DNA of 64,000 nt, taken from Luidia sarsii (Eukaryota; Echinodermata; Asteroidea; Paxillosida; Luidiidae). The stretch is from the NCBI GenBank assembly GCA_949987565.1, contig OX465120.1, forward strand, positions 5,309,087-5,373,086. The letters run 5' to 3'. The notes beneath the pieces are model-generated. The model was given only the letters and a program-made list of their open reading frames with translations. It did not search any database and was not told where the DNA came from. The position numbers were made by a program, and so were the translations under genes. This document shows, in pieces, positions 30,585 through 41,459 of the stretch. Numbering within the stretch: position 1 is the stretch's first letter; each line of letters begins with the position of its first letter.

Positions 30585-31025
30585 CTCTGCCTCTGCCCCT
30601 GTCTCAGCACCTGCCCCTGTCCCTGCCTCTGCCTCTGCCTCTGCCTCTGCCACTGCCCCTGTCTCAGCACCTGCCCCTGTCCCTGCCCCTGCCCCTGTCT
30701 CTGCCTCTGCCTCTACCTCTGCCTTCTCCTCTGCCTCTGCCTCCGCCTTTGCCTCTGCCTCTGCCTCTGCCTCTTCCTCTGCCTCTTCCTCTGCCTCTTC
30801 CTCTGCCTCTGCCTCTGCCTCTGCCTCTGCCTCTGCCTCTGCCTCTGCCTCTGCCTCTGCCTCTGCCTCTGCCTCTGCCGCTGCCTCTTCCACAGCCTCT
30901 GGCTTTGCCTCTGGCTTTGCCTCTGTCTCTGTCTCTGCCCCTGCCTCTGCCTATGCCTCGACATATGCCCATACATGTCTCTGCCTCTATCCCTTCCTTG
31001 TGTCTGCCTCTGCCTCCATCTCTCT
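30500..31025 (+). repeat. CCTCTG hexanucleotide array
   Basis: About 520 bp of GCCTCT units. A block CTGTCTCAGCACCTGCCCCT occurs at 30599 and 30659, a 60-bp subrepeat. Confidence 0.95.
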
Positions 31026-31204
31026 ATGAAAGTGCGCTTGTCGTCTCAAACTGTAACTATCCATCGAACTAATCCGGCATACACAATCCTCTGTGGCCGA
31101 TTTGTGTTCATGGAGGTTACCGTCAGGCCAAGGCGATCCGATATCAAATCCCCTGCTGTATATCAGAGCAGCCAAAATCAATGCCACGGAATTCATCCTG
31201 GTAC

Positions 31205-32155
31205 CCCAGTCTCTATTTGTGTCTCTGTCTATTTGTTGTAGCTTTTCGTCTTTTCTTTCTCTCTCTCCGATTCTCAGTCTCTCTCTATCTGTCTTGATAA
31301 TGTTGCTCTGTCTCTGTTTGTCTCAGTTTGCCTCCTTCCGTCTCCCTGTCTCTGTGTCTCTCTTTCCCAGTCTCGCTGTCAGTCTCTGTCTCTGTGTCTC
31401 TCTGTCAATCTGTGACTCTCTGTTTTGTCTCTCTCTGTCAATCTGTGTCTCTGCGTCTTTCTGTCTGTCACTCTATATTTCTCGCTGTCTCTCCGTCTCT
31501 CTCTCGTTTGCCATTTCTTCTCTCTGTCTCTATGTCTCTCGTTTCCATGCATATATCCCTCTCAGTGATTCGCTCCGTGTTTCCGCTACTGTGTCCCTGA
31601 GAGCGTTTAACCCTTTTGGGTCTCTGCCTGCGGTTTGTATATCTGTCTGTGCGTCTCTGTGTCTGTCTCCATCTTCGCGACTCTGTCCCTATCGGCTCTG
31701 TTGATATGTGTCTCTGAATCGCAGCTACTTTTCATCTGTCTGACTGTGTCTCTGGCATTTCTGTATTCATGCTCGTTATCTATAGTCTTCATCGTTTTCT
31801 CTACACTTTTCTATATATCCCCTTTCTCTTAACTCCTCTCTCAACCTCTCTCCCTCTCCTCCTTTCGTCACTCCCAACTCATTACATCTTCCCCTATCTC
31901 TTTGTCTGTTTCCCTCGGTCCATTTGCCTATCGTCTTTCTCTCACCGATCTCTCTCTCCCCTTTCTCCCCTCTCGATAATCGACCTATATAGCGAAGACA
32001 TATAATATCATCTCTCTCTGTCTATCTGTCTCTCCGCGTCTCTGCCTGTCTCTCGTCTTTCATTCGGTCTCGGTTTCTTTGTGTCTCTCGGTTTCTCTGT
32101 GTTTGTCTGGCTCTCTGTCTATCTATATGTCTCTGTGTCTGTATCTATCTTTATT
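31205..32155 (+). repeat. CT-rich tract
   Basis: Degenerate TCTCTGTCTCTC array of about 950 bp, frames low complexity. Confidence 0.85.
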
Positions 32156-32189
32156 GCCCCTTCTCTTGGTCTATATGTATCTCTGTGCG

Positions 32190-32395
32190 TCTCGCATGGA
32201 TGCCATCCATTCCCATTTTGGAGGAATCAAGATCATCATTTTTTTGGGTAACAAATGTATCACTTTTTCCAAGCTCTTGACAACAGATTCCGATTTGGGG
32301 CTTGGAAATACACATGTATTCTTATGTAGTTTACTCTGTGATTCCTCTTTTTTTAGCAGAAGTATTCCTAATTTCCTTGAAGATAGGTTGGCAGC
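32190..32395. other. unique-looking island between CT tracts
   Basis: About 200 bp of normal composition. On the minus strand it is open, but I see no domain. Confidence 0.3.
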
Positions 32396-32649
32396 TATGG
32401 TCTCGTTGTCACTCCGCCTCTCTGTGCATCTCTTGATCCCTCTCCGTCTGGCTCTGCCTCTGTGTTCTCTTGCCTGATTCATCTCCCTTTGTACTCTCTC
32501 CTCCTAACCCCTCTCTAAACCCCTCCCTTCATCGCCTACATCTGGCTCCCTGTCTCTCCCCTCCTCTCTCTCTCTTATACGCTCTCTGCATTTCCCTCTG
32601 TCTTCCGGTCACCACTCTTTCTCTCCTTCCCGTCTGTAGACCCGACCTT

Positions 32650-32890
32650 GGCCCTTTTCCAAAACCCGGCTTAGGCTCAGGCTCCGGCTTTGTCTTTCTT
32701 TATTTTGTCCGTTTGAAAGTACAAAGCTGAAATGGGAGGCTTTTGGCTTCGTTTCAGAATGTAACACTGCGTTTTGAAAAAGAATCCAAAGCTTCAACTT
32801 CAACAAAGAACTCCGACCTGTGTTTCCAGCTTTTGGATAACACAGACGAAGCCGGAGCCGAAGCCTAAGCCAGGCTATGGAAAAGGGCCC
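32650..32890. mobile_element. MITE with GGCCCTTTTCCA ends
   Basis: The left end GGCCCTTTTCCAAAACCCGG leads into CTTAGGCTCAGGCTCCGGCT. It is mirrored by AGCCGGAGCCGAAGCCTAAG and TATGGAAAAGGGCC on the right. Arms are about 45 bp and the interior about 150 bp. Confidence 0.7.
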
Positions 32891-32899
32891 TATAGTGTA

Positions 32900-33475
32900 A
32901 CGAAGACACACATACATACACTCATTCCTTCCACATTCAACGGGCATTATCCACTGCCTGGAGCAATCGTCTAGTTTCGCACTCAGCTGCACAGTGCTAC
33001 GCGCGGCGGCTTCATTTTCAATTGGAGACGGAGGGCCGCTAGTGTAGGTGTCACTTACTACCGCCTCGAGGTGCACTTAACGGACATTCTCCAATGGGAC
33101 CGGGAGAGACACGTTTACTGTAAGGCGTCAATCACGAGCTCTGGCAATGCAGGGAGACAACTCATGGGCGTCCATTGCATGTGCAGCGCTCACAAATTAC
33201 ACACTAGCCAAGGGAAGGGTTTGCTTGAGACCTGCGCGTTCCTTTCGTATGTACAGTTATGATTAAAATTAAGTACCCATCGCACTCGCTGTACCTCGAA
33301 AGTATGCTCGCGCAATCTCGGTTTCGAGCGGTTTTGAATGACGCGAGGATTAGCGAGGGATGTTGTGTGGCCTCGCAAACACTCGCAAAGTGGACGGCGG
33401 CTCTTTAACAATGGGCGTTTGCGAGAGCTATCCATGCGCGACCATTGAGAAGGCATTCTGGAGAAGGCGTCCGTG
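32900..33475. other. non-coding DNA
   Basis: Moderately GC-rich, no supported exon. Confidence 0.35.
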
Positions 33476-33477
33476 TG

Positions 33478-33506
33478 TCTTTGTCTTTGTCCCATTTTCT
33501 GTCTGC

Positions 33507-33539
<33 letters not shown>

Positions 33540-33805
33540 CGTTTCTCTTCCCTTCTGCCTGTCTGTCCATTTTTTACACGTCTATGTTTATATATATTAG
33601 GGCCCTATGTGTTTATCTGAGTCGCTGTCAGTGTGTCTCACTGCCCTTATGTGTCTGAACGTATGTCTCTTCGTCGGTCTCCATGTCTCATTGTGTCTCT
33701 CTACGTTTGTTTGTCTCATACAGTCTCGTTGTCAGTCTCTCTGACAGTCTTTCACGTCTGCCTGTCTGTCTTCCTCTCTGTACGTCTTTCATTGCTCCCC
33801 CTCTC
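33478..33805 (+). repeat. TGTC/CT-rich tract
   Basis: (TGTC)n at 33508-33540 embedded in CT-rich DNA. Confidence 0.85.
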
Positions 33806-34179
33806 TTCCCTTCGTCGCCCTGTTGCGGATAAGAGACGCGTATCAATGTATCACATCGAACGGATGTCTTACAAGACAATGATACAAGAGGAGAGCGAAT
33901 TCCTCTCTGATACGGAGGGGCACCGAGATGAACGAGCTGACCGTGGCCCAGGGGTCAAACGCACCGGGGGTTCAGCGTCTTCACACGGTGCTGTTCGTCG
34001 ACACGACCCAGTTTCGGCTTGCTGCTGTGCACATAATCTTTTATTTATTTTTGTTACACCAAACCCCACCAGCTACGGTCAAACTTGACAAACAGCGCTC
34101 GTGGGAAATCAAAATATTTTCTCACGAACGCACATACACGCAGCATGAGAAGGCACGGTCACATTGATAGAAATTAAGC

Positions 34180-34600
34180 AAAAAAAGAACTGTGAACTTT
34201 AAATCCCTGAACATCGGCTGGAAGATGTCATTTTGCCGTGAAAAGAAAAAGCACTGCAGTTTCACCTCTTGCTCAAAATGATTTTCACCATCTTTTCATG
34301 GCGATTTCGCCAGTGGTCTATTCAATGCCACATTATTCTTGGTGGTAAATGGCTTCACTGCACAGGCCTATGGTGTACAATTATACGGACTAGACCACAG
34401 CTGCCTGGCAGATGAGTTGTGTGGTGATTCAGCTAGACCAGGTCAGATGAGATGAAATGTTCAGGGTGAATTCACTTCAAAGGTGTCCATGCATGAATTC
34501 ACTAAGAGACTAAATCACTAGAATTTGGTTCTTCATGGCAACTTGACATATTTCACTGTTTAGATTTTCAGTGTCTACACTTCGCCTTCCCAGTGATACA
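34180..34600. mobile_element. diverged copy of the GAACATCTAAACCGTG MITE
   Basis: GATGTCATTTTGCCGTGAAAAG and TTCTTGGTGGTAAATGGCT match the elements at 46.2 and 48.0 kb, but the ends are eroded. Confidence 0.4.
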
Positions 34601-34651
34601 CACTAAGCTTTTCCCTAAGTTGTTTCAATATCACTAAGTGGATATCCTTGC

Positions 34652-35026
34652 TTAAAGCCCATACACAACATTTGGTAAGATCGAAAAACATAAATGTTCA
34701 CAGATTTACATGAAACTTATACAGTTTGAAGATGGTTATAGTAGAAACCTCTCACTTAAATATTTCTGCCTAAAATGTTGTATTTTGGGAGAAATGAGTA
34801 AAAGAAATAGTACGTCTCACCGAGATCTAAACTATTTTTCGGAACAGTACGGCGTTGAATGCTGCATTTTCGCGAAACAAATGAAGCGGTTTTCACGATT
34901 TTCTCGAGACTCGGTTGGCGGATTGAGATGAAATTTTCACAGGTGTGCTATTTCATGCATATGTTGGATCTGGCAACGTATGTATGCTATTCTTTGACCT
35001 CGACCAATGTTGTGTAGGGGCTTTAA
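34652..35026 (+). mobile_element. TTAA-flanked MITE, copy D (375 bp)
   Basis: TTAAAGCCCATACACAACAT at the left; CCAATGTTGTGTAGGGGCT plus TTAA at the right. Confidence 0.9.
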
Positions 35027-35029
35027 GTC

Positions 35030-35475
35030 ATTGACAAATTCGTTGCTTCAAGGAAGGGTGGCTATGCATACTTTGCAGAGATCAGATCGTCTAAATCATC
35101 CTGGCCGTATCTGTTGTGCACATGACTTCCCGTGCGTTCCCGACATTTCCAGGAAATTGCCAGTAGATTATAAACTGTTAAAACATGACGTGCGGAATAT
35201 TTGGGATTTTCCTCGTGGGGCTCGGCTTATGATGTAGACTATTTCGGTCAGTGTAGTCTCAACAATTTAGGCTTGGACATTTTTTTCCCAACTCGTTACG
35301 GGTTAGTGGAAAGTCGAGTGGAAAAAAACCGAATCGTAAATAACATATTTCCTGCGACCACGTCTTGACGGGATCATTCACTTTGAGAATGAGATGCGAG
35401 ACGTCCTGGTTTCGTATGTGACCCATCAGTGCTGTGCCGAAGCCCGGCTTAGACGGGGCTGAAGATTGGCTATAT
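35030..35475. other. non-coding DNA
   Basis: Nothing recognised. Confidence 0.4.
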
Positions 35476-35479
35476 AGCA

Positions 35480-36358
35480 GCTAACCCATACGAGTGCACG
35501 ATTTGATCCATACCAAGGTCAGATCTGACCCATATGTTATCATAATATGACCCATAACTTATTAGGATATGACCCATACCAAGGTCAAATCTGACCCTCG
35601 CCTCATTGGTAATCTTACCAATAACATATTAAATCTGACCCATAGTCTATTAAGATCTGACCAGTAAATTATTACCAGTAAAATATGACCCATGCTAAGG
35701 TCAGATCTGATCCTCACCTTATTGATAATCTGTCCCAAAACGTATTAAAACCTGACCCATAACTTATTAAATCCTGACCGATACCCTATGAAAATCCGAC
35801 CCGTAACTTATTAAAATACGACTCATGCCAAGGTAAGATCTGACCCTAACCTTATTGATAATCTGACCCATATCTTATTAAAATCTTATCCGTAACTTAT
35901 TAAAATATTATCCGTAACTTATTAAAATCTTACCCATAATTTATTAAAATGACCCATACCAAGGTCAGATATGACCCTCACCTTATTGATAATCTGTCCC
36001 AAAACGTATTAAAACCTGACCCATAACTTATAAAAACCTGACCCATAACTTATTAAAACCTGACCCATAACTTATTAAAACCTGACCCATAACCTATAAA
36101 AATCCGACCCGTAACTTATTAAAATACGACTCATGCCAAGGTCAGATCTGACCCTTACCTTATTGATAATTTGACCCATATCTTATTAAAATCTGACCCA
36201 TAGTCTATACAAATTTTACCCATAATTGATTAAATATGACCCCTATCAAGGTCAGATCTGTTTCTAACCTTGTTAAAAATCTGACTTTCACCTTATTAAT
36301 AATCTGACCCATAACTTATTAAAACCTGACCTGTAACATATGAAAACCTGACCCGATC
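35480..36358 (+). repeat. 21-bp satellite CTGACCCATAACTTATTAAAA
   Basis: About 880 bp. The unit is 20-22 bp, punctuated about every 60-180 bp by CCAAGGTCAGATCTGACCC. A segment of about 264 bp is duplicated (35713 and 35977), with extra 21-bp units in the second copy. Confidence 0.95.
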
Positions 36359-36359
36359 T

Positions 36360-36955
36360 TTCTTAGCCTCCGGTCCTCGCCTGGGCGCGACCGTCTCCCG
36401 TCGAGCAAGGGAGGGGGGGGGGACCCGCGCTTCTCTCGGGCGAGAAGTAGTTGTACTTTCCCCCTCCGCGTGCAACATCATTTACGGAGTCGTCGTTCAT
36501 TTCCCGCCGATATGACGACCCCAATAACCGCGGCCCATTACACTGTGCCGTCACTTCATAATCTCTTCGGCAGACGTAAGTGGGGAATGGGGTTGGGACG
36601 TCGCAATTAAGGCTAACGCGAACTCGATACCGAAACGGTATCAGAGGTGTGAGGTCAATTTCGCTCTGCTAACTCCTGCAATTCGCATCGCTACTGATTG
36701 AGCGGTTTTTTTCTCTTTATACCTGCGGTCGAAATATTACAGATTCTTCTTCACCGTTTTGTCGGGTGGCAGTGTTAATCCGGAAACCTAGTTTTGAAAG
36801 CGTCCGAATTAAAGAACTCTAAGCACGATACAATACGAGGCCACTCTCCTGGTTTGACCTGAGCAACCACACACGGGATGTATACTTAGCCGGGGGCCAC
36901 ATCTAGAGATGCACTTTAAAATCCTCAAACCACTTATTGACTTAAATCACAATAA
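36360..36955. other. non-coding, partly GC-rich
   Basis: No supported exon; G10 at about 36412. Confidence 0.35.
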
Positions 36956-36960
36956 CGCAA

Positions 36961-37065
36961 ATCCAACCAGACCTGACGTTACGATCCCACGCGGACCTTC
37001 CTCAAAGGCGGAAATCCCCCACTGCCTGTGAGAAAGGCCCTGCTATAGCATGGAAATGTCAGTTG
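36961..37065. repeat. second head-to-head H1 pair
   Basis: Minus-strand module (complement of CCTGACGTTACGATCCCACG with CCTTCCTCAAAGGCGG) faces a plus-strand module (CTGCCTGTGAGAAAGGCCCT, AAATGTCAGTTGC), repeating the 7034-7130 arrangement. Confidence 0.55.
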
Positions 37066-37130
37066 CACTCCCATCTCGAGTCATCTGGACGGGACTTCGT
37101 TGCTATGCGGTGTTGGTTGCCTGACCCTCG

Positions 37131-37138
37131 AACTTGAG

Positions 37139-37179
<41 letters not shown>

Positions 37180-37771
37180 GGACATTTCTAGAGCGCCAGA
37201 ATCCGTCTGGAAAGACGCTCAAGGCGCTTAACAACATTATACAAAATCAAAGAAAAGACTACATATACTATTAATTAGGAAAATTATGATCGAACAAATA
37301 TGTTCTGAGAGAGGATTTGAAATCCGATATGGAGGACATACTACGGACTTCCTGAGAAAGAACATTCCACAGGGTAGGACCAGCATGGGAGAAAGCCCAC
37401 TCACCCCATGAATTATGGACGTGTGGGACTGCAAGCAGATAAGTATCCGATGATCTGAGACATCTACCGGGTTTATAATACTTTAGTACACAGCTGTTAT
37501 ATTGCGGCGCAGCACAAGACAGGGAGTGAAAAACCAGCAACAATATCATGTACTTAATTCGTTCAGCAACAGGCAGCTAATGTAATGAACGTAATATAGG
37601 AGTAATATGAGATCTACCAGGAGACAAAGTAACAATACGAGCTGCAGCATTTTGGAGCTTTTGAAGACGGACAAGTTGTGTGTTGGAGAATGGATGTTGA
37701 AGATGGATGGAGAAGGGACCTTGAACGGCAACTCGGATCGTCAAAAAAAGTGGATTTCCGTGCTTCTGCAT
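37131..37771 (-). pseudogene. LINE remnant: RT C-terminus, 3' UTR and ATT tail
   Basis: On the minus strand a frame from 37771 carries LVRLQKLQNAAARIVTLSPG followed by RSHITPILRSLH. There is one stop (TAG at 37579-37577, where the family normally has Trp), then in the same frame LPVAERIKYMILLLVFHSLS, and later GEWAFSHAGPTLWNVLSQEV and FKSSLRTYLF to a stop at 37271. This is the conserved C-terminal end of non-LTR reverse transcriptase ORF2 of the CR1/L2/Jockey group. The 3' UTR motif AAGCGCCTTGAGCG...GGCGCT and a (TTA)n tail (37178-37140) mark the true 3' end. The 5' part is missing, as in typical truncated insertions. A single nonsense change implies a fairly recent copy. Confidence 0.85.
37141..37178 (+). 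repeat. AAT microsatellite (LINE tail)
   Basis: (AAT)n, the 3' tail of the minus-strand LINE. Confidence 0.9.
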
Positions 37772-37774
37772 ATT

Positions 37775-38090
37775 TTAGTGGCTATGCAGCTCTAGGAAAT
37801 TGGTCCCTGGGTTTCGGGAAGATATTCTGGGATATTTGTTGGGCCAATGCAGTAAAAGAACGCGATGAACCGTAACCGGCATTGAAACCACAACTAACCA
37901 CACACGGTTTTTTCCTTTGGGAGGATAAGGGCCATATGCACAAGGACATTCCACAGCGGGGTTTTTGTGGTGACCTGTGGTATTTGAGCCTACACCCCTG
38001 TGGGCACTGTGGTAAATTGCGGTACACAGTGTGTGTCCTGTGCGGGAGGTGCAAAGCGTTAGGGATCTTAAACAACCCCTAAGCTATAGT
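37775..38090. other. non-coding DNA
   Basis: CAAGGACATTCCACAGCGGGG-type words; nothing else. Confidence 0.3.
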
Positions 38091-38093
38091 GTA

Positions 38094-38471
38094 CCGGTGT
38101 CATGCCAAATAGTGTCCCCTGCCAAATAGTGTCCACTCATTAGCATACTGATCGCTGATTGGTCCAATACGTATGACATTCAACCACCGTGGTTGGGGTA
38201 TGGTTGCGCACTACACACGCATTGTGTATGGTTGCTGGCCTAACACACGCAACGTTGGGCACTTTGGTACCGTTGGACCCTAACTGTAACCGTAATGCTA
38301 ACCCTAACCAAAACAACTCTAATCCTAACCCTAATCCTAATCCCAATCCTAATTCTAATCCAAACCCTAACCCTAACGACCCTAATCCTAGTCCTAACGC
38401 TAACCAATCAGCGATCAGTATGCTAATCAGTGGACAGTATTTGGCAGGGACACTTTTTGGCAGGACACCGG
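38094..38471. mobile_element. MITE with telomere-like core, 378 bp
   Basis: Ends are CCGGTGTCATGCCAAATAGT and its complement-side CCGGTGTCCTGCCAAAAAGT. They continue as ~68-bp inverted arms to CTGATCGCTGATTGGT. GTA flanks both sides (possible 3-bp target duplication). The interior at 38280-38400 is a degenerate CCCTAA array. Confidence 0.85.
38280..38402. repeat. degenerate CCCTAA (telomere-like) array
   Basis: CCTAACCCTAATCCTAATCC-type units of 6 bp; lies wholly inside the MITE at 38094-38471. Confidence 0.9.
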
Positions 38472-38839
38472 GTAGTTTACACAGTGTCTATATCATCTAA
38501 TCTCTCTCAACCCTTACTGCTAAAAAAACAAAAACCAAAAAACATCATCGAGTAGTGTTGTTTTAAGATGTGCGGTCTGGTCATGAGATTGTTGAAGCAC
38601 ATCTGTCCTCTAATCGAATTTTGCCTTGCCTTCGCTCTTTGAGCAATTCGTAGCGATTATTGTTTGGGCTGGACGTGGTTTTCGTACGTTTGCAGTACGG
38701 AAATGAAAGGCTATTGATTGCCCGGACATCATTGTCAAAGGCGTCATGCGCCAGGCCTGACTTCGGCCGCTCCAGCCAGATATTGAGTGAGGCGCCAGCC
38801 GTCAAGATCATCGGCAGGGATTACAGCAGTGATGGCATC

Positions 38840-39000
38840 GCGCCGTCTCCATCCTCTCTCTCTGCCTCTTCTTGTTTTGTCCTCTCTTTCTTTCTTTTTT
38901 GGTCTCTGTCTCTCTCAATCGCTCTCTCTCTCTCATCTCTCTCTGTTCTTTTTCCGTCTCCCCTTGTTTCTCTTGTGTCTTTTCTTTGAACTTTCTCAGA
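38840..39000 (+). repeat. CT-rich tract
   Basis: Short TCTCTCTC/CTTTCTTT tract. Confidence 0.8.
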
Positions 39001-39004
39001 CAAA

Positions 39005-39480
39005 ACAAACAAACAGACAAGGCAAAAATTCATCGAACAGCACCAACAGACAGATAATCAAACGCAAAACAACTATTGGGACGAGAAGAAGTGACGTGTG
39101 AAAAACTAGGATTATTTAAAGGCTTACAGAAAAAAATGTTTGAAAAGAAGAAGCTACTTCCCGCTCTGTCCTTGTGTCCATAGATGACATTGCTGATTCA
39201 GATCCGTTTTGACTCACAACCGGTTGCCCCGTAAACCAGCCGGTACGTCTTTATCTTTTACAATTCCAAAACCCCCGACCCACCCCCCCCTCCCACGGCA
39301 GAGCTAGCATCTGGTTTCAGGAGAGAGCAAAGGAGCCTCGACTCGATTCTCGCAATACGATCTTCTTTATGTATAAGGTTAATATGTAGTGATACTTAAT
39401 TCCGTCTTAAAGTGTGTTTTATGCAATTGCTACATTCGAAAATGTTTTGCTTGTTCGTGACAATGCGAACGCCTTGTTTG
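39005..39480. other. non-coding DNA
   Basis: Nothing recognised. Confidence 0.4.
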
Positions 39481-39489
39481 ATCTTATTA

Positions 39490-39832
39490 TAATTCTCCCT
39501 CCTCTCTGCGTCTTCCCATTCTTCATGTTCTCCCTCTCTGCCTCTCGTTCCTCCTCTTCATCTTCTTCATCCTCCTGTCTGTTGCCTCCTCTGTCTCGTG
39601 TCTTCTCCTCATCTTCCCTCTCCGTTCCTCTGTCTCCTCTTCCTCTCGTTCGCTCTCCTCTCCTCTGCTACTCATCCCCTATTTCACGACCCCGATACTT
39701 TAATTTCCCCCTCCTCCACTCGCCCTTCTCCTCATTTCTCATTCTCCACTCCTGTATTCATCTACTCTCTCTCTCTCCCCTATCCTTCCTCCTCCCCATC
39801 CTCGCCTGCTTTCCTCCGCCTCATTATCTCCA
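39490..39832 (+). repeat. CTC/TTC-rich tract
   Basis: Pyrimidine-rich, CCTCTTCCTCT-type. Confidence 0.85.
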
Positions 39833-39849
39833 CCCTCATGCGGCAGGTT

Positions 39850-40630
39850 AGCTTCTAAATGCATTATTTAGTGAGAGGCCTCCTCCAATTTTGGGAGGGC
39901 ATAACGCATTCGAGCTAGGCTAATTTACATTAGCACCTGTCCGCTGGAATCGACATAGCAGTGTAGTGGGCTTTGACCGGCAGATAAACTTATATAAAGT
40001 TTATAAACACCATCTCTCAAGATAATATCACTTATATCCCACAGAAATGCCGCAGAAATGTTCGCCGCATTACAAACTAGCATTCACTCGGGACGAAATC
40101 CGCCGTGATCTTTTTTTTTAAATCTCAGCCGGGACGATGGCGTCAGAATTCGCCGGGCTGAGCGTGGGGTTTTATCGCTGGGCGGCCCGCGGAGGTGTGA
40201 AGCGCTGACCGCTGAGAAGTGTCGGAGGGAGGAGTGGGCGGTGGATAGGGGACTTGTACACAATGTATAGGCAGTCTGCTTGTATATTATGCCGAGGCGG
40301 ACATCCTTCGCGTCGCCGACCGTGAGCACTCTCGGGTCCGGGGTTCGATGGCGAGCCACGGTCGATTCAAGGCCCACCGAGGACTGCATCTGAAAAAAAT
40401 AAATAATCGAAATTTGAATCTCCTCGAATATGACAAACATGCCGATGGAAATCCCCCCGCGTCTTGGGAATATAAGTCTATGCATTTTTTCCGAACATGG
40501 AGCGCCGTTGTCTGCACCCCTTCGCCCCTCTTCCTCCTCGCATACATCTTAAAACAGCAATTTTCGAAGTTTCTTCACTGTGGAGCCAAATGAAGAAATG
40601 CCAACCTTTGTTAAAGAGTCCTTAACGGCG
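39850..40630. other. non-coding, with a tRNA-like block
   Basis: TGCCGAGGCGG (about 40291) and GGGTCCGGGGTTCGATGG (about 40335) are spaced like the A and B boxes of a Leu/Ser-type tRNA, but stems are poor. It may be a decayed retroposon. The minus-strand 133-codon frame over it has no support. Confidence 0.3.
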
Positions 40631-40637
40631 CACCAAG

Positions 40638-40853
40638 AACGTAACTTTTACTAGAGATGGTATTGAGAAACTGCTTAAGGATACACAGGGTAACAAGCCA
40701 CCTGGACCGGATGGTACACCTGCCTGGTTTCACGGTACACCTGACAGGTTTCACGGTACACCTGCCTGGTTTCACGGTACACCTGCCTGGTTTCAAGCTA
40801 CACCTGCCTGGTTTCTGAAGATTTGGGCTGAGGAGTTATTAGTGCCCTCTTCT
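40638..40853 (+). pseudogene. LINE RT fragment expanded by a 21-bp tandem repeat
   Basis: The plus-strand frame reads NVTFTRDGIEKLLKDTQGNK, then PPGPDGTPAWF, then repeats, then TPAWFLKIWAEELLVP. NKxxGPDGxPxxFLK is the conserved finger motif of non-LTR reverse transcriptases. The GTPAWFH heptapeptide (21 bp) is repeated about five times in frame at 40713-40815. The fragment is bounded by unrelated DNA on the left and a TTC tract on the right. Confidence 0.7.
40713..40815 (+). repeat. 21-bp tandem repeat GGTACACCTGCCTGGTTTCA
   Basis: Five units with few changes; arose inside the reverse transcriptase motif. Confidence 0.9.
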
Positions 40854-41455
40854 CCTTCGCCCCCGTCTTCTGCTCCTTCTCCTCCTCCTCCTCTTTCTCT
40901 TCTCCCATTTTTTATTCTTAATCTCCTCCTCCCTGTTCTCCTTTTTTTTCTCTTTTTGTTTCTTGTTCTCTTTTTCTTCTTCTTTTTCTTCCTTTTTGCC
41001 CTCTTCTTCGTCTTCGAAGAATACCCTGTACAAATTACACGTGTATATGTTGTATTTATGTCGAATGGTTTCAATAAAAAGTATCCATTTGAAAATTCAA
41101 AAGAAGTCTTCTTCTTCTTCTTCTTCTTCTTCTTCTTCTTCTTCTTCTTCTCCTTCTTCTCCTTCTTCATCATCCTTTTCTCTTTTTCTTCTTCTTTTTC
41201 TTCCTTTTTGCCTTCTTCTTCTTCTTCATCATCATCTTTTTCTTGTTCTTCGGTTTCTTCTTGTGTTTCTGCTACTGCTTTTTTTTTTATCTCCTCGCTC
41301 GTTGTCATCATGTTCTTCTTCCTCTCCTTACCTTAGTTTCTTTTTCTTCGTTTTTTTCTTTCTTAATCTTCATCTTGTATAATATACTTCTGCCCTTCCT
41401 CCTCGGATCCCCTCCTCCTACTACCCCTCCCCCCTCTGACTCTTGCCCCTCCGTG
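40845..41455 (+). repeat. TTC/CTC-rich tract
   Basis: CTTCTTCTTCTT and TCCTCC units; includes (CTT)n at 41108-41170. Frames are low complexity. Confidence 0.9.
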
Positions 41456-41459
41456 TCCT

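Noticed and set aside
30247..31241. Frames of 200-266 codons over the CCTCTG array
   Set aside because: Hexanucleotide repeat with no stop codons; composition Ala/Ser, Leu/Pro or Cys/Leu only.
35480..36358. Possible CRISPR array (regular 21-bp units)
   Set aside because: No distinct spacers alternate with repeats; contiguous degenerate satellite in a eukaryotic context.
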